This document shows positions 54,004 through 62,352 of a stretch of 64,000 nt of DNA, piece by piece. The translations under genes were made by a program, and so were the position numbers. The notes under the pieces are model-generated. The model saw only the letters and a list, made by a program, of their open reading frames with translations. It searched no databases and was not told where the DNA came from. Position 1 is the first letter of the stretch, and each line of letters opens with the position of its first letter. The DNA is from Bradyrhizobium sp. ISRA464 (GTDB taxonomy: Bacteria > Pseudomonadota > Alphaproteobacteria > Rhizobiales > Xanthobacteraceae): positions 7,626,001 through 7,690,000 of the forward strand of contig NZ_CP094526.1 of NCBI RefSeq assembly GCF_029910095.1. The letters are read 5' to 3'.

Positions 54004-54076
54004 TGGATGGAGCAGTGCGCACCATCTCATCCGGAGGAGGCCGTGTTGCGGCCTTCTCATGGATGACGGGAAGAGC

Positions 54077-56251
54077 TTAGGGTGAAGGGGAGAGGGCGCC
54101 AGACGACGGCGAGAGCGGGCGCGCCGGTTCCGGACGCCCGGCGGCACCCTGCCCCAGCACCTGATCGAGCCGCTCGCGCAGCTGATCCTGGTCGTAGGGC
54201 TTTGCCAGCCGCGGCAGGTCGACCTGGATGCCTTCGGGCAATTCGGCGTAGCCGGTGGCGAGCAGGACGGGAAGCGCCGGCCGGACCTCGCGCGCGACAG
54301 CCGCCAGCTCGATACCGGTCATGCCGGGCATCATGTGATCGGTCATCATCAGGTCGATCGGCTGTTCGCTCCGGAGAATTTCCAGCGCATGCGGCCCGGA
54401 GCCGGCGCCGATCACGTGATGACCGAGGTCCTCCAGCATCTCCGTGGTCGACATCGCAATCAGCGGATCGTCGTCGACGAGCAGGATCACCGCCGAGCGT
54501 TTCATCTTCTGCAGCGCAGGAGCGGGACCTTCCAGTTCGGGCGCGGCGGTGGCAACCGGGAGCACGAGCGTGGCGGTCGTGCCCTTGCCGACCGCGCTCG
54601 CAAGCTGCAGCGCGCCGCCGAGCTGTACGGCCAGCCCATGCACCATGGACAGGCCAAGGCCGGTACCCTTCCCCACCGGCTTCGACGAGAAGAACGGCTC
54701 GATCGCCCGCTTCAGGACGTCGGGCGGCATGCCGGTGCCGGTGTCGACCACGGACAGTTTCAGGTAATTGCCGGGCTGCAGCGACGGATCGTTCCTGGCG
54801 TTGCACGCCGCAAGCCTGATCTCGATCGCGCCGCCCTCCGGCATCGCGTCGCGCGCGTTGATCGCCAGGTTGAGGATCGCAAGCTCGACCTGGTTGGTGT
54901 CGACACGGGCCGGCGGCAGTCCCTCGGGAATGTTCAGCCGCAGCGTGACGCGCGGCCCCAGCGAGCGCTCGAGCAGGTTGCTCATGTCGCGCACCAGCGT
55001 TCCGAGATCAACCGGTACCACGCGCAGATCCTGTTGCCGCGCAAATGCGAGAAGCCGCTGGGTCAGCGACGCGCCGCGCTGGGCGCCCTGCAATGCGCCC
55101 TCGACCAGGCGATGCAGGCGCGGATCCTCCGGCAGCCGCTTGCGCAGCAGATCGAGATTGCCCATCACCGCCATCAGCAGGTTGTTGAAGTCGTGCGCGA
55201 CGCCGCCGGTGAGCTGGCCGATCGCTTCCATCTTCTGTGCGTGGCGGAGCTGCTCCTGCGCCCTTTCGCGCGCGGCGACCTCCTTCATGAGATCGGCGGT
55301 GCGCTGCTCGACACGCTGCTCCAATGTCGCCGTCAGCTCTGCGAGCGCCGTGCGTTCGGCGGCGAGCTGTGCCAGCAGCGCCTCGCGCTCGATCTCCGCG
55401 GTCTTGCGCGCGGTGATGTCCGAGCACACGCCGACCATCGACTTGATGCCGCCATCGGGCCCGCGCACCACGCGGGCGCGGACATCAACCCAGTGCTGGC
55501 TGCCGTCGGGCCAGGTGTTGCGGTACTCGATCTTGTAGTCCGCCCCGGTCTGCAGCGTATGCTCGACGATCTCGCTACGGCGTGTGCGATCGTCGGGATG
55601 AACCGCGTCCAGCAGATCCTGGTAAGTGAAGGGCTCGTCGGGCCCGCGCCCGAAGAAGCGCTTGCAGGTTGCCGAGGCCTCGAGCTCGAAGTCGGGCAGA
55701 TGCAGCTCCAGCGCACCGAGATGGCCGGCATTGAGCGCGGTCTGCAACAGGCTTTTGCTCTCGGTCAGGTCTTCGAGGATCGCGCGGGTCTCGTACTGGC
55801 GGCGCCGGCCGCGCACCGCCGCGGCCACCAGGCTCACAAGGGTTGTCGGATGGAACGGACGCTCGACGAAGGTCACGTTGCCGAGCTGCCGGCCGAGCCG
55901 CGCCGCTTCCGGATTGCGCTCGGGCCCGCCGGCCTCGCTCATCAGCACGATGGGGAAATCCGACCACGAGGGCTGCTCGTTCAACCAGCGCACGAGGTTG
56001 GCGAGGTCGGCCTGCCTGATCGCCTCATCCGCAATGATCGCGAGGCCCGCGCCGCTTGCGATCTGGCGCTCCAGCTCGGCGAGATCGCCGCAGATGTTGG
56101 CGTAGTAGCCGGCCTCCTTGATCAGGTGGGCGGTCCTGGCAGCGTCCCGCTCGCTCGCGCCAAGGATGACCGCGCGTTCCGAGGACGGGCCGGGCTTCAC
56201 CGCGGCTGCCCTTCCGATTGCACCGCTTGGGGGACCAGCGTCATATCGCAA
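54077..56251 (-). CDS. Hybrid sensor histidine kinase with PAS and receiver domains
   Basis: Up to 724 residues; the start at 56251 is TTG, and a GTG at 56200 is an alternative. Order: a receiver-like N-terminal domain (ERAVILGASERDAARTAHLI), then a PAS domain (GALELHLPDFELEASATCKR ... YRNTWPDGSQHWVDV, then SDITARK). A helical linker and the H box GGVAHDFNNLLMAVMG (histidine about 352) follow. The HATPase domain has LNLAINARDAMPEGG and GTGLGLSMVHGL, and a C-terminal receiver reads ILLVDDDPLIAM with phospho-aspartate in TDHMMPGMTG. No membrane helix is seen, so it is cytosolic. The signal and partners are unknown. Confidence 0.9.
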   Translation of the reverse strand: MRYDAGPPSGAIGRAAAVKPGPSSERAVILGASERDAARTAHLIKEAGYYANICGDLAELERQIASGAGLAIIADEAIRQADLANLVRWLNEQPSWSDFPIVLMSEAGGPERNPEAARLGRQLGNVTFVERPFHPTTLVSLVAAAVRGRRRQYETRAILEDLTESKSLLQTALNAGHLGALELHLPDFELEASATCKRFFGRGPDEPFTYQDLLDAVHPDDRTRRSEIVEHTLQTGADYKIEYRNTWPDGSQHWVDVRARVVRGPDGGIKSMVGVCSDITARKTAEIEREALLAQLAAERTALAELTATLEQRVEQRTADLMKEVAARERAQEQLRHAQKMEAIGQLTGGVAHDFNNLLMAVMGNLDLLRKRLPEDPRLHRLVEGALQGAQRGASLTQRLLAFARQQDLRVVPVDLGTLVRDMSNLLERSLGPRVTLRLNIPEGLPPARVDTNQVELAILNLAINARDAMPEGGAIEIRLAACNARNDPSLQPGNYLKLSVVDTGTGMPPDVLKRAIEPFFSSKPVGKGTGLGLSMVHGLAVQLGGALQLASAVGKGTTATLVLPVATAAPELEGPAPALQKMKRSAVILLVDDDPLIAMSTTEMLEDLGHHVIGAGSGPHALEILRSEQPIDLMMTDHMMPGMTGIELAAVAREVRPALPVLLATGYAELPEGIQVDLPRLAKPYDQDQLRERLDQVLGQGAAGRPEPARPLSPSSGALSPSP

Positions 56252-56440
56252 AGCCGCTCGGCCCCTAGGACCAGGATGACGGCGGTGAGATCGACACGTG
56301 TCATGGGGCCCCCTTACGGGGAGCGAAACTCGTTTGTGCCGCCAACCGTTCCAGGCGCGCGGGATTAATTTTCGGGACAGACCGACCGCAAGGGCGTGCG
56401 CCGCCCCGCCCGCTCCTGTAAGCCGGGGCGCCGGTTCAGG

Positions 56441-57214
56441 CTAGCGCCGCTCGATCACCAGGCTCTGGATCGCCTGGCCGAAATAGCCGCGCTGGTCGGC
56501 AAGCCGCGACATCGCGAGCCCGGCACCGTCAGGCCCGACCCAGGATTCGCCGTCGAGCAGGATCCAGTCGCCGATCGGCTCACGCGCCAGGCTCACCGTG
56601 AGGTCGGCATTGATGAAGGTCCACTGGCTGAAATCCAGCACCGGCGAGGTGCCGTTGGAGAAGTCCGAGGCGACCACCGCGCGCATCGCCTGCGAGACGG
56701 CAGCGCCTGCGATCAGCGGATGGTCGACGCGGAACCAGATCGCGCCAGGCCCCAGCTCGCCGAAACGGCCCCGCGCGGCCCGCATCGAAATGCATTTCAC
56801 GAACGGACTGCTGGCCAGATTCCCCGGCTCGACCATGCATTGATCGGGGGCCGGCAACCCGACCGGGAGGTCGGCGATCCCGTGCGGCAACTCCGCGGTC
56901 TGCTGCTTGATCTTCAGGACGCTGGCCGAGACCACGACGACGCCGTCGGCCTTCAGCCTGACGCCGCAGAGCTGGATCTTGCGGCCCTCGCGCAGGACCC
57001 CGCGCTCGACCGTCAGCGGCGCCACCGGCACGGGACGCATCAGATCGATGGTCACGCGCGCAATGCGCATCGGCACGGGGGTGGGAATGGCTTCGGCGGC
57101 CCAGACCACGAGCGCCGCCGGCGCGGAGCCGTGCTGCATCCGCGGATCCCATGGACCCGCGGCGTCGGGACTGGTGACGACGCGATCGCCGTCAACGCGA
57201 AAGATCGGCTCCAT
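56441..57214 (-). CDS. Acyl-CoA thioesterase-like (TesB/4HBT_3-type) protein
   Basis: About 257 residues from an ATG at 57214. The double hot-dog pattern is visible: WDPRMQHGSAPAALVVWAAE in the first half with VTIDLMRPVPVAPLTVERGV, and FGELGPGAIWFRVDHPLIAG with DFSNGTSPVLDFSQWTFINA and LTVSLAREPIGDWILLD in the second. Such proteins hydrolyse acyl-CoA esters, probably cytosolic. The gene sits between the hybrid kinase and the second nitronate-monooxygenase-like gene, all leftward. The substrate is not predictable. Confidence 0.75.
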   Translation of the reverse strand: MEPIFRVDGDRVVTSPDAAGPWDPRMQHGSAPAALVVWAAEAIPTPVPMRIARVTIDLMRPVPVAPLTVERGVLREGRKIQLCGVRLKADGVVVVSASVLKIKQQTAELPHGIADLPVGLPAPDQCMVEPGNLASSPFVKCISMRAARGRFGELGPGAIWFRVDHPLIAGAAVSQAMRAVVASDFSNGTSPVLDFSQWTFINADLTVSLAREPIGDWILLDGESWVGPDGAGLAMSRLADQRGYFGQAIQSLVIERR

Positions 57215-57218
57215 CAAA

Positions 57219-57334
57219 GCATGATCCGGAAAAGTGTGGTGCGGTTTTCCGCGCGACAAACGCGATGCGTTTGCGCGGGGATCATGCTCAAACAGAAAGC
57301 CAAAGCGCGATGGTTCATTCTGAGCATCGCGCTT
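57219..57334. repeat. Palindromic intergenic repeat and hairpin
   Basis: Arms GCATGATCC (57219-57227) and GGATCATGC (57279-57287) enclose a GAAAAGTG...GCGGTTTTCC-type core, the common rhizobial intergenic palindrome. A second hairpin with 10-base arms (AAGCGCGATG and complement, 57303-57312 and 57325-57334) abuts the stop codon of the nitronate-monooxygenase-like gene 2 and may terminate it. Confidence 0.65.
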
Positions 57335-58305
57335 CAGGCCAGCGCCGGATCGACCGCTTCCTCATATTCCTTCTTGAACCGCGCGATCAGCTCGGCCGCC
57401 GGCACCACCTTGGAGATGCTGCCGACGCCCTGGCCAGAGCCCCAGATCTCCTTCCAGGCCTTCGGCTTGGCGCGCTCGCCGGAAGCGTCGGTGCCGAAGC
57501 TCATCTTCGAGGGATCGGAGGTCGGCAGATTGTCCGGGTCCATGCCGGCCGCGACGATGGAGGGCTTCAGATAGTTGCCGTGCACGCCGGTGAACAGGTT
57601 GGAATAGACGATGTCCTCGGCGGACGAATTGGTGATCATGGTCTTGTAGCCCTCGACCGCGTTCGCCTCCTGCGTCGCGATGAAGGCCGAGCCGATATAG
57701 GCGAAGTCGGCGCCGATGATGCGCGCCGCGCGGATCGCGCGGCCATTGGCGATGGTGCCCGACAGCGCGATCGGCCCGTCGAACCACTGCCGCGTCTCGG
57801 CCACGAAGGGGAACGGCGAGATCGTGCCGGCATGGCCGCCGGCGCCGGCCGCGACCAGGATCAGGCCGTCGGCGCCCTTCTCGATCGCCTTGTGCGCGAA
57901 CTTCTGGTTGATCACATCATGGAAGACGATGCCGCCCCAGCCGTGGACGGCCTGGTTGAGCTCCTCGCGCGCGCCGAGCGAGGAGATGATCATCGGCACC
58001 TTGTGCTTCTCGCACAGCGCCATGTCGTGATCGAGCCGGTTGTTGGACTTGTGCACGATCTGGTTCACCGCGAACGGCGCCGAAGGCCGCTCCGGATGGG
58101 CCTTGTCGTAAGCGGCGAGCTCTTCCTTGATCCGGTACAGCCACTCGTCGAGCAATTCCGGCGGCCGCGCGTTCAGCGCCGGGAACGAGCCGACCACGCC
58201 GGCCTTGCACTGCGCGATAACGAGGTCGGGCACCGAAATGATGAACAGCGGAGACCCGATCACGGGAATCGACAGGCGGCCCTTGAACAGAGCAGGCATG
58301 GACAT
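57334..58305 (-). CDS. Nitronate monooxygenase family protein 2
   Basis: About 323 residues from an ATG at 58305 (or 58299). It resembles the enzyme at 51.2-52.2 kb but is clearly different: LSIPVIGSPLFIISVPDLVI, VPMIISSLGAREELNQAVHG, GADGLILVAAGAGGHAGTIS, FDGPIALSGTIANGRAIRAA, ADFAYIGSAFIATQEANAVE. The flavin-binding region is intact. A conserved C-terminal GVGSISKVVPAAELIARF follows. The two paralogues share the FxGxI and ADFAYIGS-like blocks, indicating an old duplication. It follows the same strand as the thioesterase-like gene, after a palindromic repeat. Substrate unknown. Confidence 0.85.
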   Translation of the reverse strand: MSMPALFKGRLSIPVIGSPLFIISVPDLVIAQCKAGVVGSFPALNARPPELLDEWLYRIKEELAAYDKAHPERPSAPFAVNQIVHKSNNRLDHDMALCEKHKVPMIISSLGAREELNQAVHGWGGIVFHDVINQKFAHKAIEKGADGLILVAAGAGGHAGTISPFPFVAETRQWFDGPIALSGTIANGRAIRAARIIGADFAYIGSAFIATQEANAVEGYKTMITNSSAEDIVYSNLFTGVHGNYLKPSIVAAGMDPDNLPTSDPSKMSFGTDASGERAKPKAWKEIWGSGQGVGSISKVVPAAELIARFKKEYEEAVDPALA

Positions 58306-58497
58306 TGGAAGCGGATCCTTCGGGTTGCCGGGACGAAATGTACTTATGGCCTCGAGATGCCGGCCATCATACCAACAAGGCAATCTTTCCAGTGTCAAGT
58401 ATTGCGTTTTGGCGCTGCGAAATGGATGACAAAACCTCATCCCGGCGCAGTGATTTTCCGAGAGATCTGCTGGTATCCCAGGCTCAGGTCAGCCGCT

Positions 58498-59076
58498 TTA
58501 TTGGCAGAGCGCCCGTGTCACGAAATTTTCGGTCTTGCAGTCGTTCGGGCCACGCTTGTGGCCCGGCAGATAGACCAGCGGCGAACACTTCTCGGAGGCG
58601 TCGGTATCGAGGCTCTTGCCTTCCTTGAACCCCTTGCTCTGGCACAGCCTGTCGGCGCCGATCTTGCAGTCCGGCGCGCCGTTCGAGGCCACCACGCAAG
58701 CCGCGCGCCCCGTGACCATCGACGAGGGACGCGCGATATCCGACAGATCGTTCATGGTCTCGCCGGGGCTCTTCAGCGGCAGGATCGATTTCGACTTCTC
58801 GAACAGCTTTCCGATTTCGTTGATCAGCCCCGGATTCTCGCGCTCGACCGGCGCAGGCGGCACTTCGATCGACTGCGGCGGCTGCGCCGCGGGCGGCAAC
58901 GGTTGCTGCGCCGAGGGCTGCACGCCGAGCGCAGGCGCCGCGGCTTGGGCCCAGCCTCTGTCGATCGTCGCCATGACCATCGACAAGGCAAGGCCTGCCA
59001 TCACCACGCGCGCCCTGGCAAGGTTCAGCCTGGCAGGATTCAGCAGGTCGTCGATTCCATCAGCCATCAGGGCCAA
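58498..59076 (-). CDS. Hypothetical secreted protein, cysteine-containing
   Basis: This 192-residue protein starts MALMADGIDDLLNPARLNLA and then has a signal-like hydrophobic segment (VVMAGLALSMVMATIDRGWA). A proline/glutamine-rich linker (PSAQQPLPPAAQPPQSIEVP) precedes a domain with several cysteines (CVVASNGAPDCKIGADRLC, ASEKCSPLV, NDCKTENFV, ALCQ), which could form disulfides in the periplasm. I recognise no family, though such proteins with short cysteine-rich ends are common in Bradyrhizobium. The real start may be the internal ATG before the hydrophobic segment. Confidence 0.6.
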   Translation of the reverse strand: MALMADGIDDLLNPARLNLARARVVMAGLALSMVMATIDRGWAQAAAPALGVQPSAQQPLPPAAQPPQSIEVPPAPVERENPGLINEIGKLFEKSKSILPLKSPGETMNDLSDIARPSSMVTGRAACVVASNGAPDCKIGADRLCQSKGFKEGKSLDTDASEKCSPLVYLPGHKRGPNDCKTENFVTRALCQ

Positions 59077-59115
59077 CGTAACCCGAAGCCAGCGATCGGC
59101 AAAGCCGACGAACCG

Positions 59116-59697
59116 CTAAATCAGCTTGAATGCGACAACAAAGCCCAGCACCAGCACGATCGCGCCGATCGCGACCCAGGTGCCGAGCCGCTTCTCCAGC
59201 TCCTTGCGGATGAAGTCGCCATAGCGGTTGAGCAGCACCGCGACGAAGAAGAAGCGCCCGCCGCGTGCGACAATCGAGCACAGGATGAACAGCCAGATGT
59301 TGTAGCCGGCGAAGCCCGAGGTGATCGTCACGAGCTTGTAGGGGATCGGCGTCAGCCCCTTGACCAGGATGATCACCGCGCCCCACTCGGCGTAGGACGC
59401 GCGGAATGCGTCGACCTTGTCGGAGAGTCCGTAGAGATGGATCAGCCACTGCCCGAGCGAGTCGTAGAGCAGCGCGCCGATCGCATAGCCGAGCACGCCG
59501 CCGGCAACCGACGCAATCGTGCATACGGTCGCGAACCACCACGCCCGCCGCGGCTGCGCCAGCGACATCGGCAGCAGCATGATATCCGGGGGTACGGGGA
59601 AGAAGGAGCTTTCAGCGAAGGCCACGCCAGCGAGAAGCCACAGCGCGTAGGGCTTGTCGGCGGCGTCGATGCACCAGTCGTAAATCCGTTTCAGCAT
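59116..59697 (-). CDS. DedA/YqaA-type integral membrane protein
   Basis: This 193-residue protein has the SNARE-associated (DedA) family layout. It contains FAESSFFPVPPDIMLLPMSL near residue 30, GGVLGYAIGALLYDSLGQWL, and the central motif EWGAVIILVKGLTPIPYKL, in which the conserved arginine of FxRF is K/T-rich (VITSG-type). A terminal membrane helix (WVAIGAIVLVLGFVVAFKLI) follows. YqaA- and DedA-like proteins are thought to act as lipid scramblases or proton-dependent transporters in the inner membrane. It is in the leftward group between the secreted-protein gene and hisE. Confidence 0.75.
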   Translation of the reverse strand: MLKRIYDWCIDAADKPYALWLLAGVAFAESSFFPVPPDIMLLPMSLAQPRRAWWFATVCTIASVAGGVLGYAIGALLYDSLGQWLIHLYGLSDKVDAFRASYAEWGAVIILVKGLTPIPYKLVTITSGFAGYNIWLFILCSIVARGGRFFFVAVLLNRYGDFIRKELEKRLGTWVAIGAIVLVLGFVVAFKLI

Positions 59698-59762
59698 AGG
59701 CGCGATGAACCATCATGGAGCGCATTTGTCCATGCCGGGAATTGAGTTGATTTTCGGGCGAT

Positions 59763-60164
59763 TTAGGACTGCCGCTTGCGCAGGCGGTTTTCCAGCGCGA
59801 CAATCCGGCGCCGAACGACCGGAACGGGTGCGGTTTTGGGCAGCTTGACCGGCGACTTCGGCAGCTTCTCGGCAATCCCGAGCAGGCGCTCGCGCCGTTC
59901 CATCTCCCGCCAGACGTCCTCCGGCTTCACGCCGGCTTCGGCCCACACCACGGTCAGGTTATACAGCAGATCGGCGCTTTCGCGGACCACGGCATCGGAC
60001 TTGCCGCCAAGGGCGTCGATCACGACCTCGATGGCTTCCTCGGCAAGCTTCTTCGCCATCTTGGCCGGGCCGCGTCGAAACAACCGTGCCGTGCGCGACG
60101 TTGCCGGATCAAGATCCCTGGCCGCGATCACCGCCCGATAAAGCCGCTCGATCGAATCACCCAT
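59763..60164 (-). CDS. hisE: Phosphoribosyl-ATP diphosphatase (HisE-type)
   Basis: This 133-residue protein has the all-helical MazG/HisE core: SIERLYRAVIAARDLDPATS, FRRGPAKMAKKLAEEAIEVV with the EExxE metal-binding set, and RESADLLYNLTVVWAEAG with ExxD. A basic C-terminal extension (PVVRRRIVALENRLRKRQS) is unusual for canonical HisE (about 107 residues). HisE cleaves phosphoribosyl-ATP in histidine synthesis. The rest of the his operon is not adjacent, so this could be a second copy. The arginine-rich tail may alter its role. Confidence 0.65.
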   Translation of the reverse strand: MGDSIERLYRAVIAARDLDPATSRTARLFRRGPAKMAKKLAEEAIEVVIDALGGKSDAVVRESADLLYNLTVVWAEAGVKPEDVWREMERRERLLGIAEKLPKSPVKLPKTAPVPVVRRRIVALENRLRKRQS

Positions 60165-60218
60165 GTTGCGAGCCTAGTCGAAACGCGTCGCCAGCGTGTT
60201 AACGGCGCGCTCGACGAC

Positions 60219-60251
60219 GAAAAAATCCACCGGCCCTGCGGCCGGTGGATT
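60219..60251 (-). terminator. Rho-independent terminator for the glycine/tyrosine-rich protein gene
   Basis: Arms AATCCACCGGCC (60224-60235) and its complement (60240-60251) with a CTGC loop form a perfect 12-base stem. On the reverse strand it is followed directly by a run of T (60219-60225 as A on the forward strand). It lies 44 bases downstream of the leftward ORF ending at 60295. Confidence 0.8.
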
Positions 60252-60294
60252 CGATTCTTCTGTGACAGTTCTACGAAACGCCGCCGGTCAAACG

Positions 60295-60747
60295 TCAGTA
60301 CGGCGTATAGGGCAGTTGCGACCGGCGCCCATAATAGCCGTGATAGCCGTAATACGGTCCGCCGCCGTAATAGACCGGGCCGCCATAATATGCGGGACCT
60401 CCGTAATACCCCGGGCCGCCGTAATAGGCGTAGGAATCTTCGTAGTAATCGCGGCGGTTTTGGGCGGCGATGATCGCAAGCCCGGTGCCGACGATGCCGG
60501 CGAAAGCGGCTGCCGCCGCTGCACCACCACCGCCACCACCACGATAGTGTCGGCGACGCGCGCTGATATCGGTCGCGCCGCTGGTCCCGTGCGACGTGGT
60601 CGCCGCGGCAGCCTTGCCCGCCGGAGCCGAGCCCGCGAATGCCATCGTCGGCTCAACGGCCGTCAACGCCACCGCAGCGACGGTTGCCAGCGTGGCTGCG
60701 CGGCCAATCGACGAAAAAACACCCTTTCGCGCTAACATTGCAGTCAT
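60295..60747 (-). CDS. Secreted glycine/tyrosine-rich hypothetical protein
   Basis: This protein of about 150 residues begins at ATG 60747 (or 60738). It has a signal-like segment (AATLATVAAVALTAVEPTMA), an alanine/glycine-rich membrane-like stretch (GGGGAAAAAAFAGIVGTGLA) and a C-terminal half made of tyrosine-glycine repeats (GPGYYGGPAYYGGPVYYGG). Such small envelope proteins are common in Bradyrhizobium and may be outer-surface or biofilm-related, but their function is unknown. A strong terminator follows it. Confidence 0.6.
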   Translation of the reverse strand: MTAMLARKGVFSSIGRAATLATVAAVALTAVEPTMAFAGSAPAGKAAAATTSHGTSGATDISARRRHYRGGGGGGAAAAAAFAGIVGTGLAIIAAQNRRDYYEDSYAYYGGPGYYGGPAYYGGPVYYGGGPYYGYHGYYGRRSQLPYTPY

Positions 60748-60988
60748 CCTTTGTGGAAGCCGGCCCGACGGGCAACGGATAGCTAACCATTGCTTCTAGA
60801 TTAGGTTCCGCAAACCGAATGCAAGCTGAACGAGCTCCGGCAAAGTGTCATGGCAGTCATCGGCCATTCAGCTTGCATGGGGCAGAATGTCTGCAAATTG
60901 ACGCTTTAAAGTGATGTTTGCCTTGGCGCATTCGGTGCCATGAAACAGGCGCGGGCGCGGCACTTTGTCTCGCCTCCCGGAAGTCGTG

Positions 60989-62047
60989 ATGCACGTAAGT
61001 CGGACCACCGTTCTCCGCTTGATGCTGGCTGGTGTGATCGGCCGCGCGGGCGGCGTGTGGCCCGGCACAGTGCCGCTGCGCGCCGCAAGCAATCCGCCTC
61101 CGCCGGCCGCCGTCCAGTTCACGCTCGACCGTCCGCTCGATGCCGCCGCGGCCCCGTTCGTGATGGCAACCGCAGGCGGACTGTTCAGCGCCGAAGGCCT
61201 TGCGGTCACTACCAACATCGCCACCAGCTCGGCGGATGCGATCGCGCGCGTCGCCGACGGCGCGAGCGACTTCGCGCTCGTCGACATCAACGCGCTGATC
61301 CGGTTTCGCGACAAGCCGGGCACAGCGCCCGTGAAGGCGGTGTTCATGCTGTTCAACCAGGCGCCCTATGCGATCGTGGCGCGCAAGAGTCGCGGCATCA
61401 AGGCGCTGTCCGACATCGAGGGCAAGAACCTCGGCGTGGCCGAGGGCGACCTATCGATCCGGCTGTGGCCCGCGATCGCCAGGCAGAATGGCATCAAGCT
61501 CTCGAGCGTGAAGCAGAACTCGATCAGCGCCGCGGTGCGCGAGCCGATGCTCTCCGCCGGACAGGTCGATGCCGTCACCGGCTTCTCCTATCTGTCGGCG
61601 ATCAATTTGCGGGACCGCGGCGTACCGGCCGACGATCTCGCCGTGCTGCGCTTCGCCGATTATGGCTGCGAGGCCTATGGTTTCGCCGTCATCGTCAGCC
61701 CGCGCTTCGCTGCGGCAAAGCCGGACGCTGTGAAGGGCTTCGTGCGCGCGGTGATCGGTGGCACCACCCTCGCTATCAAGGACCCTGCCCGCGCCGCGGC
61801 CGAGGTCGTGAGCCGGATGGACGGCGGTTCGCGCGAGCTCGAGCTGGAGCGGCTGCGTGCCATCATCCGCGACAACATCCTCACCGGCGAGGTGAAGCGC
61901 ATCGGCCTCGGCGGCATCGAGCCGGCGCGCTTCGAGCGGTCGATCGACCAGCTCGCGGAGGATTTCAAATTCCAGAAGCGGCCGCACGCCTCCGACATCT
62001 TCGATGAGTCGTACCTGCCGCCGCGCGACGACCGGCTGATCAACTGA
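60989..62047 (+). CDS. ABC-type substrate-binding protein (NMT1/TauA-like)
   Basis: About 352 residues from an ATG at 60989 (an upstream TTG at 60965 is possible). A signal-like start (TTVLRLMLAGVIGRAGGVWP) is followed by a two-lobed periplasmic-binding fold of the NMT1/THI5 group: PFVMATAGGLFSAEGLAV, then DGASDFALVDINALI, LSDIEGKNLGVAEGDLSIRL and PDAVKGFVRAVIGGT. Sulfonate, nitrate and thiamine-precursor transporters use this fold; which ligand it binds is unknown. No permease or ATPase gene of its own transporter is adjacent. Confidence 0.75.
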   Translation: MHVSRTTVLRLMLAGVIGRAGGVWPGTVPLRAASNPPPPAAVQFTLDRPLDAAAAPFVMATAGGLFSAEGLAVTTNIATSSADAIARVADGASDFALVDINALIRFRDKPGTAPVKAVFMLFNQAPYAIVARKSRGIKALSDIEGKNLGVAEGDLSIRLWPAIARQNGIKLSSVKQNSISAAVREPMLSAGQVDAVTGFSYLSAINLRDRGVPADDLAVLRFADYGCEAYGFAVIVSPRFAAAKPDAVKGFVRAVIGGTTLAIKDPARAAAEVVSRMDGGSRELELERLRAIIRDNILTGEVKRIGLGGIEPARFERSIDQLAEDFKFQKRPHASDIFDESYLPPRDDRLIN

Positions 62048-62063
62048 GCCCTCACCCTATCCA

Positions 62064-62201
62064 CGTCATTGTGCGAACGCGCGCCCGATGACAGGCTCCG
62101 CGAAGCAATCCATTGTCACCCAACGCAAAGCAAGATGGATAGCTTCGTCGCTTCAGCGCAAAATTGCTTTGCAATTTTGCCGCGAGCTCCTCGCAATGAC
62201 G
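62064..62201 (-). repeat. Dispersed palindromic repeat, copy 2 (inverted)
   Basis: Ends TCCTCGCAATGACG and carries CGCAAAATTGCTTTGCAATTTTG inside, the reverse complement of the element at 53892-54003, with a few internal differences. The two copies are 8.1 kb apart in opposite orientation, flanking nine genes. Confidence 0.75.
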
Positions 62202-62352
62202 GCATGCATGGGCTCACACCCCCTCCAGACGAGGTCGATGGAGTTGGATAACGCCAGGATGTAGCCATCGCCCGCTGGCCCTCCACCGCGAACCCTGATT
62301 AAATTGCATTCCGCCTGATCGGGTGGGTCGGTCGCTCAAGGGTCCCGCCGGC

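Noticed and set aside
54335..56368. A 677-codon forward frame opposite the hybrid kinase
   Set aside because: Antisense of a gene with perfect kinase and receiver motifs.
57265..59745. An 826-codon forward frame across three leftward genes
   Set aside because: It runs antisense through well-supported genes (nitronate-monooxygenase-like, secreted, DedA-like) and shows only charged low-complexity residues.
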